From positions 372,001 through 436,000 of the forward strand of contig NC_018943.1 of assembly GCF_000304475.1 (NCBI RefSeq): a stretch of DNA of 64,000 nt, given 5' to 3'. The notes under the pieces are model-generated. The model was not told the DNA's origin. It saw nothing but the letters and a program-made list of their open reading frames with translations, and ran no database searches. This document shows, piece after piece, positions 10,722 through 20,580 of this stretch; within the stretch, counting starts at the first letter, position 1; each line of letters starts with the position of its first letter. The translations under genes were made by a program, and so were the position numbers. This DNA is from Kazachstania africana CBS 2517. Lineage: Eukaryota > Ascomycota > Saccharomycetes > Saccharomycetales > Saccharomycetaceae.

Positions 10722-10736
10722 GAATTTTTCGATGAG
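10722..10736 (-). promoter_or_regulatory. PAC plus RRPE-like pair upstream of SLH1
   Basis: On the minus strand this reads CTCATCGAAAAATTC, the same 15-mer found upstream of EFG1 at 3901-3915. It lies about 85-95 bp before the SLH1 ATG. The match suggests SLH1 shares a ribosome-biogenesis type of regulation. Confidence 0.6.
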
Positions 10737-10889
10737 ACGATTATAATCTGATATGCCAAGGTCAGCGTTTGATTCCGGCTACATTTTTGAACAGACAAAA
10801 AATCGATTATATATGACTATTGGCTTGGTACAGTGCCAAAATGTTACGAAGCACATTTTTCAAAATGAAAATAGTTACAACTAATATAT

Positions 10890-13800
10890 TTACAAACTTT
10901 CTAAATATTTTTTGATATTTGCCAATGTTTCGGTTTTATCCCGGTCCAGACGGCCATCCCACACGATGTCAATCACGCTTGAATATAATTCTTCAAGTCT
11001 AGAAACAGGGAAACCCTTTGTTTCTTTTTCAAGCAACAACAATATACCTGACAAAACGTTTTCATCTATAATGACGTTCCCTTCCACTTTTTCAGATATA
11101 TCTTCGTTGTGCGAAATATCTTCATTCGTTTCTTCAACAGTATGATTTTCCTCCACTTTTTCCTGTAATCCCATTTTTTCAGACGTATTTGAATTTGCTT
11201 CTTCTTTGTTGTCATCTACCATATAGCCTATGTCCATGGATTTGATGCGTTCAGTATTAGAAACACTATTTGCCATGGCTGGCGCTGAGACGGTTTCTTC
11301 GACGACTGCAACTTCACTCTCATTTGAAGCTTCAGGAACGTGAGCTTCCAAGTTTGATGGAGGAAGATCAGGTAAAATTTGTGCTTGGGCCTGCAATTGA
11401 TTACCAGAGCCAACCGCTACTTCTGTAATATTCGAGTTATTTTCGGTTTCCATTCTCACTTCTAACTCTGCCTTTTCCTTAATAGCCTGTTCTTCTACCT
11501 CCTTCAAATAAAGTCTCTTTCTTTCTAAGTCTCTTTGTTTAGTAGCTTTACAATCCTGCACAAATTCTGGAGTAGAAATATCCTCAATGCCCATCTGAGC
11601 ATTAGCAAACATCTCAGAAGCCTTGATTATTCTGTCCCTATCTCCTGTTGTGTTCGCATCAATATAAATCAATTCAATATCTTTTAAAAATTGTTTTGGT
11701 TCTGAATAATACCCATTCCATAGACGTTCTTCCACGATATCTAGATCCATATTGTAGAACTTACGACCTGTAGCAACTTCACGAATCATACCGTCATCCT
11801 TTACATATAATGGTTGCCAATTAGGGTCTGCAGGAACTGGCTCAAATAAATGGATCAAGAAAGCATCATCGATGGGAGGTTTTCTAAATCTCTTGTATCT
11901 ATTTTTGAAAAGGTCCATTAATCCAGAAATTTTGATCTTTAAGACATTTTTCAACTTCATATCTTGGTATTGGTAAGATTTTAACTTCTGTCTTATAATT
12001 TCATCCTGCGAAACTGGCTTGCCATTCTCGTCAAATTCGTTAGATTTGGGTTGCGAGGAGCTTACCTTTGCCAGCTCAGGCAAAGGCGTCTTTCTTTTCC
12101 TTCGAGAATCAAAAACTGGAGGTTTCATCATCAAAACGGTTCTAATAGAATTGAAATAATTCTGCCTTTGTTTTGAGCTTGGTGTGCTTATTTCAAAAAT
12201 ATTTTTGGATGAAAATGCCAAATGAGATAAAGTAGAATTTTGTACATCATCCTTTGAGAGAATTTCCGAAATTCCTAATAGCAGAACTCTTTCATTACTT
12301 TGTAAGGATCTAAATAAACTTGCCAAAGTTAGAATGACACTTTCAGGAACCATCCTTGCCCAAATATCAATGTTTGGGATTAAAATGACCGAAGGTTGTC
12401 TCTTTCTTGCTTCAATAAAGCTTTGCACAATAATAGACTCCATTGTTCTGGTACTCTCAGAGACCAGTGTAGCCAAGTCAAGATTTTGAACGTTATAATT
12501 CTCTAGATAGTTCAAAATGGCAGCCGCGATATATTGCTGACCATTACCCTCAGGCCCAGCAATTAGTAGTTTGGGTTTACATATCCTCGAGTCTGCTACC
12601 CGTTTCAGAAGTTCCCGCTTACTAAAACCAAAGCTTGTGTTGTCATTAACATCATCATCATAGTCTTCGTAGTCAATAAATTGTTGAATTAAGGAAGAAT
12701 CTTTACGTACTTCATTGGAATTCTTTGGTACTATTCTATCTAGTAATTTTTTAATCTCTGTAAATTGTGAATCCAATAAAGGTTTCACTGCCTCTGGTAA
12801 AGGTTGTGGTGTGTTACCTGAAGACCTTGCTGACGATGGAACAATCTTATCAAGAGCCAAAATGAAATCATTTAAAGTAACCCTCAAATGTCGAGGATTA
12901 ACCATTAGTTTCTCGTCGCTTCTATAAATTTGTGGGAATTTCCTTTGAATGCAGAACAGAGCAGCTTCGGTACACAAGGCTCTTAAATCAGCACCACCAT
13001 ATCCTTTAGTCATCTTGACTAAATTTTCTATGAATTCATCTGATAATGAAGGATGCCAATTTTTGGTATGAATTTTCAATATCTTTGCCCTTGCCTTCGA
13101 ATCAGGTAGAGGAAAATAAAACTCTCTATCAAATCTGCCTGGCCTTCTTAATGCAGGATCAAGGGCATCTGGCCTATTAGTCGCACCTATGACGATAACC
13201 TGACCTCTATTATCCATACCATCCATTAGAGCCAGGAGAGTGGAAACAATACTTGCATGAATCTGTTCCTGTTTAGAACTTCTGACGGGTGCCAGACCAT
13301 CAATTTCATCGAAAAAAATGATTGAAGGTTGATGTTTTTTAGCTTCCTCGAATAACAGGCGTAACTGTCTTTCAGCTTCACCCACCCATTTGGATAAGAT
13401 ATCAGCACCTTTACGCATGAAAAATGTAATTTTCTTAGAGTCCGAAGAACAACTTGCAGCTAAGGCTCTAGCAACTAACGTCTTACCTGTCCCCGGTGGA
13501 CCATGAAATAAGACACCACGAGGAGGAGTGATATTGAAATTTTGATATAGTTCGGGATATAATAAAGGTAACGCGACCATTTCTTTTAATTGGTCGATAT
13601 AATTGTCCAAACCACCAACATCGTCGAAACTTATATTCATATCCACACCTAGTGGATCTATATCTGCAATTTCAGGTTTCTTTTTCTTTTTTTTTGCAAT
13701 TTTTGGTTTCTTAGAATCTACACCAAATGGTAGAATTTCATCATCTGAAGAGTCTGAATCCATTATCAATTTTGGATTTTTGTCCTTAGATAAATTATTT

Positions 13801-14675
13801 GAATAGAAATTAGTATTTTGCCCAAAGACAGTTACTACGTCATTACCACCAAAAGGACCTCCGGTTGGAAATAACCTTCTTGTTGGACCCATGTAATTAG
13901 CACCACGATTATTACGACGAGATGGTGATTGGTTCGAAAACGATATTGTATTTTGTCTGTTGTTACTATTTAAAAGCAGTTCTTCGTCATTTATTGATGT
14001 TATTGGAGGCGGAATTGTGTAGTTTACAGGCTTCGTACGTTCGCGTAATGATCTTTTCTCTTGAATAGGACTATCTTCTTGCAATTCTCTAATTTCATCA
14101 GCTAAAGTTAAGTTTGATTCTGAATTTTCTTCATCCTCAGGTTCATCATGGACAGTTCTACTTCTCAAATTCCGTGTCCTTATATTTCTTTCAGGATAAT
14201 CATTTCTCCTTGATCTTCTCTTCCTATCACTACGTCGTCTCTTATTATAGAATACATTTTCATCATCGTCTTCGTCCTCGTCATCAGGATCAGGCACTAT
14301 AAAATTTTTATCCTGTTGTTTCCTTTGACGTTGGCGTTCCCTTTTTTCAAAATCGTCATCTCCGTCATCATCTTCTGAATATAAATCGTCTTCATCTTCA
14401 TCGTTATTGTCATCATCACTCTCATCTTCATGGAAACTTTCATCCTCATCATCTTCATTATATGATCTTTTCTTCGAATGTCTCAGATTATGAGTATTTA
14501 CTTCTTCGTCATCATCATAATCATCATTATCATCATTATCGTTGCCTCTTTCTATCTCAGAATAATCAATTTTCCTCAATGATTTTGAAGTCGTATGAGT
14601 AATTCCATTTTCATCTTTGAATTCATCAGAATCCGTTGGTGAATCCACTGTCCTATTTCTTAAATTTCGCGTCAT
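10890..14675 (-). CDS. YTA7: AAA-ATPase with bromodomain Yta7 (ATAD2-like)
   Basis: The 1261-residue product is a Yta7 orthologue, a chromatin-boundary ATPase that removes histone H3-H4 and affects histone gene transcription (S. cerevisiae about 1379). The N-terminal 330 residues are very acidic with Asp/Glu runs and Arg-rich patches. AAA1 begins near 350, with Walker A GPPGTGKT near 392 and Walker B IIFFDEIDGLAP. The second AAA region near 690-800 has a degenerate Walker A (GPEGNGQQ) and VILIPNIDIWA instead of a DE box, as in the family. The bromodomain-like region lies near 915-1045. The minus-strand ATG at 14675 is the first in frame. It lies upstream of SLH1 on the same strand, as in S. 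cerevisiae. Confidence 0.95.
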   Translation of the reverse strand: MTRNLRNRTVDSPTDSDEFKDENGITHTTSKSLRKIDYSEIERGNDNDDNDDYDDDEEVNTHNLRHSKKRSYNEDDEDESFHEDESDDDNNDEDEDDLYSEDDDGDDDFEKRERQRQRKQQDKNFIVPDPDDEDEDDDENVFYNKRRRSDRKRRSRRNDYPERNIRTRNLRSRTVHDEPEDEENSESNLTLADEIRELQEDSPIQEKRSLRERTKPVNYTIPPPITSINDEELLLNSNNRQNTISFSNQSPSRRNNRGANYMGPTRRLFPTGGPFGGNDVVTVFGQNTNFYSNNLSKDKNPKLIMDSDSSDDEILPFGVDSKKPKIAKKKKKKPEIADIDPLGVDMNISFDDVGGLDNYIDQLKEMVALPLLYPELYQNFNITPPRGVLFHGPPGTGKTLVARALAASCSSDSKKITFFMRKGADILSKWVGEAERQLRLLFEEAKKHQPSIIFFDEIDGLAPVRSSKQEQIHASIVSTLLALMDGMDNRGQVIVIGATNRPDALDPALRRPGRFDREFYFPLPDSKARAKILKIHTKNWHPSLSDEFIENLVKMTKGYGGADLRALCTEAALFCIQRKFPQIYRSDEKLMVNPRHLRVTLNDFILALDKIVPSSARSSGNTPQPLPEAVKPLLDSQFTEIKKLLDRIVPKNSNEVRKDSSLIQQFIDYEDYDDDVNDNTSFGFSKRELLKRVADSRICKPKLLIAGPEGNGQQYIAAAILNYLENYNVQNLDLATLVSESTRTMESIIVQSFIEARKRQPSVILIPNIDIWARMVPESVILTLASLFRSLQSNERVLLLGISEILSKDDVQNSTLSHLAFSSKNIFEISTPSSKQRQNYFNSIRTVLMMKPPVFDSRRKRKTPLPELAKVSSSQPKSNEFDENGKPVSQDEIIRQKLKSYQYQDMKLKNVLKIKISGLMDLFKNRYKRFRKPPIDDAFLIHLFEPVPADPNWQPLYVKDDGMIREVATGRKFYNMDLDIVEERLWNGYYSEPKQFLKDIELIYIDANTTGDRDRIIKASEMFANAQMGIEDISTPEFVQDCKATKQRDLERKRLYLKEVEEQAIKEKAELEVRMETENNSNITEVAVGSGNQLQAQAQILPDLPPSNLEAHVPEASNESEVAVVEETVSAPAMANSVSNTERIKSMDIGYMVDDNKEEANSNTSEKMGLQEKVEENHTVEETNEDISHNEDISEKVEGNVIIDENVLSGILLLLEKETKGFPVSRLEELYSSVIDIVWDGRLDRDKTETLANIKKYLESL

Positions 14676-15308
14676 TACTCATTAATTTGACTTATAATGA
14701 TGTAAACAGACAGAAAAACTTCGTATGATTCTTTATATAATGAAGTTATTTTCCGGTATAGTCCGAGTATTTCAGAATTATTGAGTGAATGGTCTTATAT
14801 TTGATTTGAATCAATTGCAAGCTAGTGATAAATCTGACCAAGTTCTTAAAATACGAATTAAAATTTCAATGTTTGACAGACGGGAAATGGGAAAAAACAA
14901 TTCCTTTGAGAAAATACCATAATAATATTTCCACCACAATCGTGAAAGACGAGAAGAAAAAGCCGAAAAAAAAAAAAAAACAAAAGTTACCCGAACTCTA
15001 TCAATTATGGGTCACGTGAGGCAAAATCTGATAAAATAAAGCCCTAAATAGAAAACCCATTTTCAAAGTCGACCCGATACCAAACCCTCCTAATTTGTCC
15101 CTGCAAACCCTAAGAGGCTTCCAGGTCGGAGGTTTTCATCCATTCATTCATCTGGCTGAGCCCATCACAGATTCACCATTCGGCGGAACTCCTCGTATAA
15201 TATTACATCTCTAGGAAAAACAAGCACTCAAAAGCCAAATTAGACCATCTGATACAGTTAGGTATTAGAATTATAATCAATCAAGTGGGTACTGGTCGTA
15301 ATAACAGC
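14676..15308. other. Divergent promoter region of YTA7 and HUA1
   Basis: This 633-bp gap separates the divergent YTA7 and HUA1 starts. It contains a CACGTG, two ARCCCTAA motifs (annotated separately) and an A-run near 14970-14983. A 64-codon plus-strand open frame (14825-15019) is lysine-rich because of the A-run and is not supported as a gene. Confidence 0.6.
15013..15113 (+). promoter_or_regulatory. E-box and two Tbf1-type motifs upstream of HUA1
   Basis: GTCACGTG (CACGTG at 15013-15018) matches the Cbf1 binding consensus. AGCCCTAA (15040-15047) and AACCCTAA (15106-15113) match the Tbf1 consensus ARCCCTAA. All lie within 300 bp of the HUA1 ATG. Binding is inferred from motif match only. 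Confidence 0.5.
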
Positions 15309-15926
15309 ATGAGAACACATAATATTCCCGATTATGATGACTCAAATCCACCAAATGAACAGCTACCGAGTTATGAAGAAGCATTAAATACACCGGCTTA
15401 TACCAACACCTCAACAAGCTTTAGTACTGTGTCCTCAGCAAATTCTGTTCCACAACTTCCTAATAGACCAAGACCGAATCCACCACAAGCTCCTTCTTCC
15501 TCTCAGTCACATCATCATCGTCATTCAAGTAAACCCACTTCATCTCGACCTCCTGCTCCTAACTTACCGTGGGTTTATCCCAGAGGGTTCCATTGCCTCA
15601 AATGTAATAATACCGGTTACAAATTGAAAAATGGTAAATCGTGTAAATCATGCTGGAGACAATTTGCACCAACAAACAATCTCAACCCAATTCAAAATTA
15701 TAATTCTCCGTTCCAGTACTACCAATCTCCAATTTTCACTCCAGTTAATACATCTGTCCCTTATGGAAATAATAATGGAAGACCATTAGTGGTGAGACCA
15801 GGTGATCCAAGACTTGGAGGTATAGTCTGTGGTAATTGTCGGGGCTCTGGCAGGATAAGATTCCTACTAGATGAAAATATATGCCCTTTGTGTAATGGTA
15901 TCGGCAGAATATTGAATAATAGGTAG
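15309..15926 (+). CDS. HUA1: Hua1 cytoplasmic zinc-binding protein
   Basis: The product is about 205 residues (S. cerevisiae Hua1 198). Hua1 is a cytoplasmic protein linked to actin patches and Rsp5-dependent ubiquitination. The N-terminus has LPSYEEAL, a PY-like motif that could bind Rsp5 WW domains. A Pro/Ser-rich linker follows. The C-terminal half has four CxxC pairs in the DnaJ-type zinc-binding pattern: CLKCNNTG, CKSCW, CGNCRGSG and CPLCNGIG, around the conserved block VRPGDPRLGG. The frame is open from a GTG at 15285, but the first ATG is at 15309 (MRTHNIPDYDD), which I chose. Confidence 0.93.
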   Translation: MRTHNIPDYDDSNPPNEQLPSYEEALNTPAYTNTSTSFSTVSSANSVPQLPNRPRPNPPQAPSSSQSHHHRHSSKPTSSRPPAPNLPWVYPRGFHCLKCNNTGYKLKNGKSCKSCWRQFAPTNNLNPIQNYNSPFQYYQSPIFTPVNTSVPYGNNNGRPLVVRPGDPRLGGIVCGNCRGSGRIRFLLDENICPLCNGIGRILNNR

Positions 15927-16438
15927 AATGAAGGAAAAAGTTAATGACACATGCATTTTTTTCCCCATCAAAGATCGCAGCAATTGACACAGACAATAAC
16001 ACATATATCTAGTAGGTCTACTAACTAGTCAGTCATTATATTTGCCTATTATGGGAAATTTTTAATTGTTCAGCAATTGAATAAGAGTGATTTTTTCCTC
16101 TGTCTTTGTTACTTCTAAAAACAGCTTCTGATAGGGTTCAGGATAGAAAATGCCATTTTGAAACAAAATTCGCATCTTTTTACATTCATCTCAACTATTT
16201 AGAAACATGCTTCAAAAAGTCATTATGCTTTTTTATCTTAACTATCGAGGCTTCAAGTCCTTTGGGAAATTTGCAAGATTTCACACCTTTGGTATAATCA
16301 TAGTCATACTCTATCTTATTCACATGATACAAATTTCGATGTATATTTAAATAATACTTCCACAAGTTTAATTAGGCCACCAATTTACAAAAGGGCACTG
16401 GTTGTGGAGTGAAAAATCTATCAGCCTAAAAGCCAAAG

Positions 16439-16482
16439 TTACCTAGTTCTCTTATCTATAGACAAGAGAAATTCACAGGTAA
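16439..16482. repeat. Inverted repeat (potential hairpin)
   Basis: The core 16447-16470 is a 24-bp palindrome with a single mismatched pair, centred on CTATAG. It is flanked by the outer arms TTACCT (16439-16444) and AGGTAA (16477-16482). It could form a cruciform or RNA hairpin, or be a dimeric protein-binding site. No family is recognised. Confidence 0.7.
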
Positions 16483-16933
16483 TATCTCAAAGGTTCCTTT
16501 TTTGCCTGTGGCAATCCGTCATTAACCAAGCATTAATATTAAATCAGTCAATGGCAAAGAGATTTAAGTAGATGGAACAAGATATTTAAAGATAGTAGAG
16601 ATTCTCTTAGTGATGAGAAGGTCTCAAACGAATTATTGATAATAAAGACTGCTCAAAATTTAGGCTCACCCTGTCAATGAAAGAACTAGCATAAATTGAA
16701 CTATGAGAGAAGTTACAGTGCACACTGTGGTGGAAACATCCCATCAGAGTATATTGAACTAGAGGAAATGTGTAGCGAACTATATCAAAAGATTAAAAAT
16801 ATATATATATTTTAAAGTTCTGCTGTGTCATTAAATGCCACACGCCAGGCAACATACAGGTAACCCTATTTCCACTCCAGTTCCTTTTGGTGTCACTTTT
16901 GCCACAGCCAGGCGTTTGCTCAATGGGCAATGT

Positions 16934-16939
16934 CACGTG
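16934..16939 (+). promoter_or_regulatory. CACGTG motif upstream of FOL2
   Basis: The hexamer sits in GTCACGTG, a Cbf1/Pho4-type E-box, about 225 bp before the FOL2 ATG. Function is inferred from the motif alone. Confidence 0.35.
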
Positions 16940-17162
16940 CGTTGATCGCACTTTTTTTTTATCTTTAGAAAGCCCTGTGAAAAACTGTTGCACAACTCAA
17001 GCTGTCTGAAATAGTGAATTAGTGGGAGAGTCAAAAAACACTATTAATCGATGAGCAATACTTTTTCTTGGTCTTATATTTCAATATAAATGTCTTTATA
17101 ACTCAATTAGGAACTAGTCATCGCTTTTTTTAAATAACATACCCTGATAAACGTTAACAGCA

Positions 17163-17900
17163 ATGTCTGAAGATCATGAAAGGATAAATAACTTAAGATA
17201 CGAGAATAATGCGACTCCTTTAAATCAGAAACCAACTTCCCCATATACTCTAAATCCGCCAGTCGAGCATGATGGCCTCTCTTGGCCGAGTCTAGGTGCT
17301 AGAATAAGATCTGAAGAGGATTCAATAGAGGAACAGGCAAGAGTAGATCGTATAGGCAACGCCATTAAAGTAATATTAGAAGAACTGGGTGAAGATCCGA
17401 GTAGAGAAGGTTTACTCGACACACCACAGCGTTATGCTAAAGCTATGTTATTCTTTACAAAAGGTTATCAAACTAATATTATTGATGATGTCATTAAAAA
17501 TGCAGTGTTTGAAGAAGATCACAACGAAATGGTCATTGTACGTGACATTGAAATATATTCCCTATGTGAACATCATTTAGTACCATTTTTCGGAAAGGTT
17601 CACATTGGCTATATCCCAAATAAGAAAGTAATTGGTCTCAGTAAATTAGCTCGTTTAGCTGAAATGTACGCAAGAAGATTGCAAGTTCAAGAACGTTTAT
17701 CCAAACAAATTGCAATGGCTTTACAAGATATTTTGAAACCAATGGGGGTAGCTGTGGTAATTGAAGCAACTCACATGTGCATGGTATCGAGAGGTATCGA
17801 GAAAACTGGATCTTCTACAATTACTTCATCCATGCTGGGTTGTTTTAGAGCACATAAAACTAGAGAAGAGTTTTTAAGCCTTCTAAACAAAAGATTTTAA
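17163..17900 (+). CDS. FOL2: GTP cyclohydrolase I (Fol2)
   Basis: Fol2 converts GTP to 7,8-dihydroneopterin triphosphate, the first step of folate synthesis. The 245-residue product matches the family (S. cerevisiae 243). The zinc and active-site block [18 protein letters not shown] lies near 137-154. Downstream are [18 protein letters not shown] near 160-177 and the second catalytic region [15 protein letters not shown] near 202-216, with Cys and His in family positions. The N-terminal 60 residues are variable, as usual. The ATG at 17163 is the first in frame. It is convergent with the PhoD-like gene (71 bp apart), as in YGR267C/YGR266W. Confidence 0.97.
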   Translation: MSEDHERINNLRYENNATPLNQKPTSPYTLNPPVEHDGLSWPSLGARIRSEEDSIEEQARVDRIGNAIKVILEELGEDPSREGLLDTPQRYAKAMLFFTKGYQTNIIDDVIKNAVFEEDHNEMVIVRDIEIYSLCEHHLVPFFGKVHIGYIPNKKVIGLSKLARLAEMYARRLQVQERLSKQIAMALQDILKPMGVAVVIEATHMCMVSRGIEKTGSSTITSSMLGCFRAHKTREEFLSLLNKRF

Positions 17901-17971
17901 TTATTTTCTAATTGTAAATATAAAATTTTTTCTTTTACACAATATATGTCATCGTAATTCAATACGTTAAA

Positions 17972-20086
17972 TTATTCGAGGTGCTTCATCCCATAATGGG
18001 AGAGTTTTTTCTTGTATTCTCTCAGTTCAGGAATTGGCAGCATATAAGGCACTGTGTCGGAGCTTTTATTTTCGCAGTTTTTCTCCACATGAATCGTAGC
18101 GAATATTCCTCTCTTGGTTACAGGATATGCTTGATTTTTCTTAGTAATTTCACTTTTGCTCTCTTTCTTTAATACTGCCTTGCCTTTTACCTCATCAATG
18201 ATCCCGGGCAAAATATAATCGTTTATATTCAGATTCAATTTTGACTGTAAATACTCATTATTAAACACATTTTCAACAGGTATAATATCTGACCAATTCC
18301 TGCGATTCGAAAAGCAACTAGCTTTCCTATTTAGAACTCCATCAACGTCAGTTCTAAAAATTGCCACACAATCTTCTTCTGTTTCATAATCAAAATGATG
18401 AACCTTTGTACCTCTTGCCTGAAGGAACCGTGCCATACCATCAGGTGGCGGTGTATTGACTACAGCACTAGATATAATATTAAACATGAGCCTAACGTCA
18501 TTTTCGGGCTCTGAAAGAACTTTCTTATTTTCTTCTTCTATACGTTTATTTCCAAATAGATGACGTCTATGTAGCTTTGCAGTAAATCTCCCAACAGAGG
18601 CTAAATGTACATCACCTGAAAGGATGGAGATACGAACACCATGACGCGCACTAAAATCCTGTAACCTTGCCATCAAATAGTTACGCTCCCTCTTATGATG
18701 TCTTGCACACCAATGGTCATCCAAGTCATCTAACAATTCTACCTCACCATTAAACTCGTTGACAAGGCCTCTAGCGATGATGCCCTTTTTCGACAACCAT
18801 TTCAACGGCGCAAGCAATGGCGAAGAAAACATCCACTCAAGCCAAACCATTCTAGGATATGCAATAGGGACGCCTAGCATTACTAAAAGATGATCTAGCT
18901 TCGGCTGCCTTGCTATTTCTTCAGTCAACCGGTAAAAAACCGTGTCATAAGTTTCTGGGGAAACAATCTCTTTTCTTTTCCTCTCTGTTCTACAATCCAG
19001 TCCTAATAAACCAATATTGGGACCTAATCTTGTAAATAATGAGTGTGATTTTTCTCCAATATATACGCCTGGCTTGTGCCCAAGAATCCAATTGGAATTT
19101 TGTAAATAATGCTCGTCGTCAGAGCCATCCATATTCGAATGATGTTGAAACAGCATGTAATATTTATAAGCTGCCTTGCCAATTGAACTGAAAATATCTG
19201 TCTTCATGAATGTATCATTATATGAACCAAATCCATCAATGATATCATGGTCATCCCAGATGTTAATAGAAGGTATGGTACACATTGCAATAGGGAAACA
19301 ACGCTGTGTGGTCATAGATTCTGGTGTTGATCCATGCCAATGACCATATCCAAACCATTCAATATATTCTTGAAGGTAAAAATTGTATATTTCTAGTTGA
19401 ACATCAGGTGTCACTTTCATAGAATATTTCTTAACGAGATCCTTAGTTTCTGCCCATTTTTTAACCTTGGCGGAATACAATTTTATGGAATCGCTATAAA
19501 TCTGGTCTCCTCCACCAAGCATCACATTATAGTGTATTTTAGTATGCTTGCGCAGAATATCGTACCAAAGAGATCCCTTGAAAGTTGTAGTATTTACAGA
19601 GAGAGAAAAGCCATTGCATGAATATGCTATTGAGTTGAAATTTGTATTATCAGCTGGAATAAAAAATCTGTATTGCGGTTGGAATTTACCGTCAATTTCA
19701 TATTTAACCATCTGTTCATAAGTGACAAGCGGTAATTCAATTGAATATCTAAAGAAATGGAACTCATCGGCTAACAATTCATCAGTGTAAAACAATTTCG
19801 AGCCAAAATTGCCAGATTTCAGATCATGTTCACTGGTTCTCTTCTTAGAAGGACCTATTAGATATCGTATTGTAGGGGGACTGCTTGGTCCAAGGTTCTT
19901 CGTCACTAATAAAATTGATCCGATATATAAAAGTCTTTTATAGTCAACAGAAATTAATCGCAGTATTGGTCCACAGACAATCCCACTTGCTTCAATCGGT
20001 GAACCTTCGATAGCCTTATTACACTCACCTATGAGAGCATCGTTCAGATAATTAGCATCCCAATCATCAAACCAGCTTTCATTCAT
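17972..20086 (-). CDS. PhoD-like phosphatase-family protein (YGR266W orthologue)
   Basis: The 704-residue product is an orthologue of S. cerevisiae YGR266W (about 701 residues), a protein of unclear function reported in mitochondrial outer membrane and plasma membrane fractions. It carries a PhoD-like metallophosphatase core with metal-binding signatures: MLGGGDQIYSDSI near 215, INIWDDHDIIDGFGSYND near 275, and ISILSGDVHLASVGRF near 500. The substrate is unknown. The frame is open from a TTG at 20161, but the first ATG is at 20086 (MNESWFDDWDANYL). It is divergent from SAY1, an order shared with S. cerevisiae except that the MES1 position between them is empty. Confidence 0.88.
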   Translation of the reverse strand: MNESWFDDWDANYLNDALIGECNKAIEGSPIEASGIVCGPILRLISVDYKRLLYIGSILLVTKNLGPSSPPTIRYLIGPSKKRTSEHDLKSGNFGSKLFYTDELLADEFHFFRYSIELPLVTYEQMVKYEIDGKFQPQYRFFIPADNTNFNSIAYSCNGFSLSVNTTTFKGSLWYDILRKHTKIHYNVMLGGGDQIYSDSIKLYSAKVKKWAETKDLVKKYSMKVTPDVQLEIYNFYLQEYIEWFGYGHWHGSTPESMTTQRCFPIAMCTIPSINIWDDHDIIDGFGSYNDTFMKTDIFSSIGKAAYKYYMLFQHHSNMDGSDDEHYLQNSNWILGHKPGVYIGEKSHSLFTRLGPNIGLLGLDCRTERKRKEIVSPETYDTVFYRLTEEIARQPKLDHLLVMLGVPIAYPRMVWLEWMFSSPLLAPLKWLSKKGIIARGLVNEFNGEVELLDDLDDHWCARHHKRERNYLMARLQDFSARHGVRISILSGDVHLASVGRFTAKLHRRHLFGNKRIEEENKKVLSEPENDVRLMFNIISSAVVNTPPPDGMARFLQARGTKVHHFDYETEEDCVAIFRTDVDGVLNRKASCFSNRRNWSDIIPVENVFNNEYLQSKLNLNINDYILPGIIDEVKGKAVLKKESKSEITKKNQAYPVTKRGIFATIHVEKNCENKSSDTVPYMLPIPELREYKKKLSHYGMKHLE

Positions 20087-20580
20087 AGTGTTGTGCAAGT
20101 TGATATTCACTACGGTGGTGAGATTATTGTGATTCGAATGAAACGTTTCTGGGTTCCTCAATTTGTATACAGCACATTCCCTTTAAATAATTTATCAAAT
20201 AAAGGGCAAGGGGATACAGAACCTTGTACGTCACGCTGAACGCTTAAGGAATCTCTTGCAACGCATTCGTTATATGAAGAGCAGCAAATAGCTAAAATTA
20301 AATTCAAGATCTCAGCATAAACATGGCACACAAGATTGCCAGCCATATAGAGTATATTAAACAATTTTAACTCGTGAACATTGTATAATGGGATTAATCC
20401 TTTGAAAATCCTTTTATGTTACGAAGAACCATAGAAACGAACGTCATCACTGCTTTTTTTTTTGCCAATGTTTCGAGCGATACGATGAAATATTCGTTAA
20501 GGTATATTACATGGAAGATAATTGAAAGGTGAGCGTTACTTTGAGCTATAAGCACTTTATGAGGGGGAATCTAACGTCAA
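20087..20580. other. Divergent promoter region, YGR266W-like and SAY1
   Basis: This 494-bp gap separates two divergent starts. S. cerevisiae has MES1 in this interval; no trace of it is seen. It includes a T-run at about 20455-20464. No specific site is called. Confidence 0.5.

Larger units (their letters stand above)
15927..17162. other. Intergenic, about 1.2 kb, between HUA1 and FOL2
   Basis: No gene is supported. It contains a strong imperfect palindrome at 16447-16470 inside a longer inverted repeat (16439-16482) and a CACGTG at 16934-16939 in the FOL2 promoter. Short open frames at 16106-16297 and 16793-16993 show no protein-like features. No tRNA A/B boxes were seen. Confidence 0.5.

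Noticed and set aside
17915..17925. Exact minus-strand match to the yeast ARS consensus
   Set aside because: An 11-bp AT-only match is common in AT-rich intergenic DNA and cannot support an origin without other evidence.
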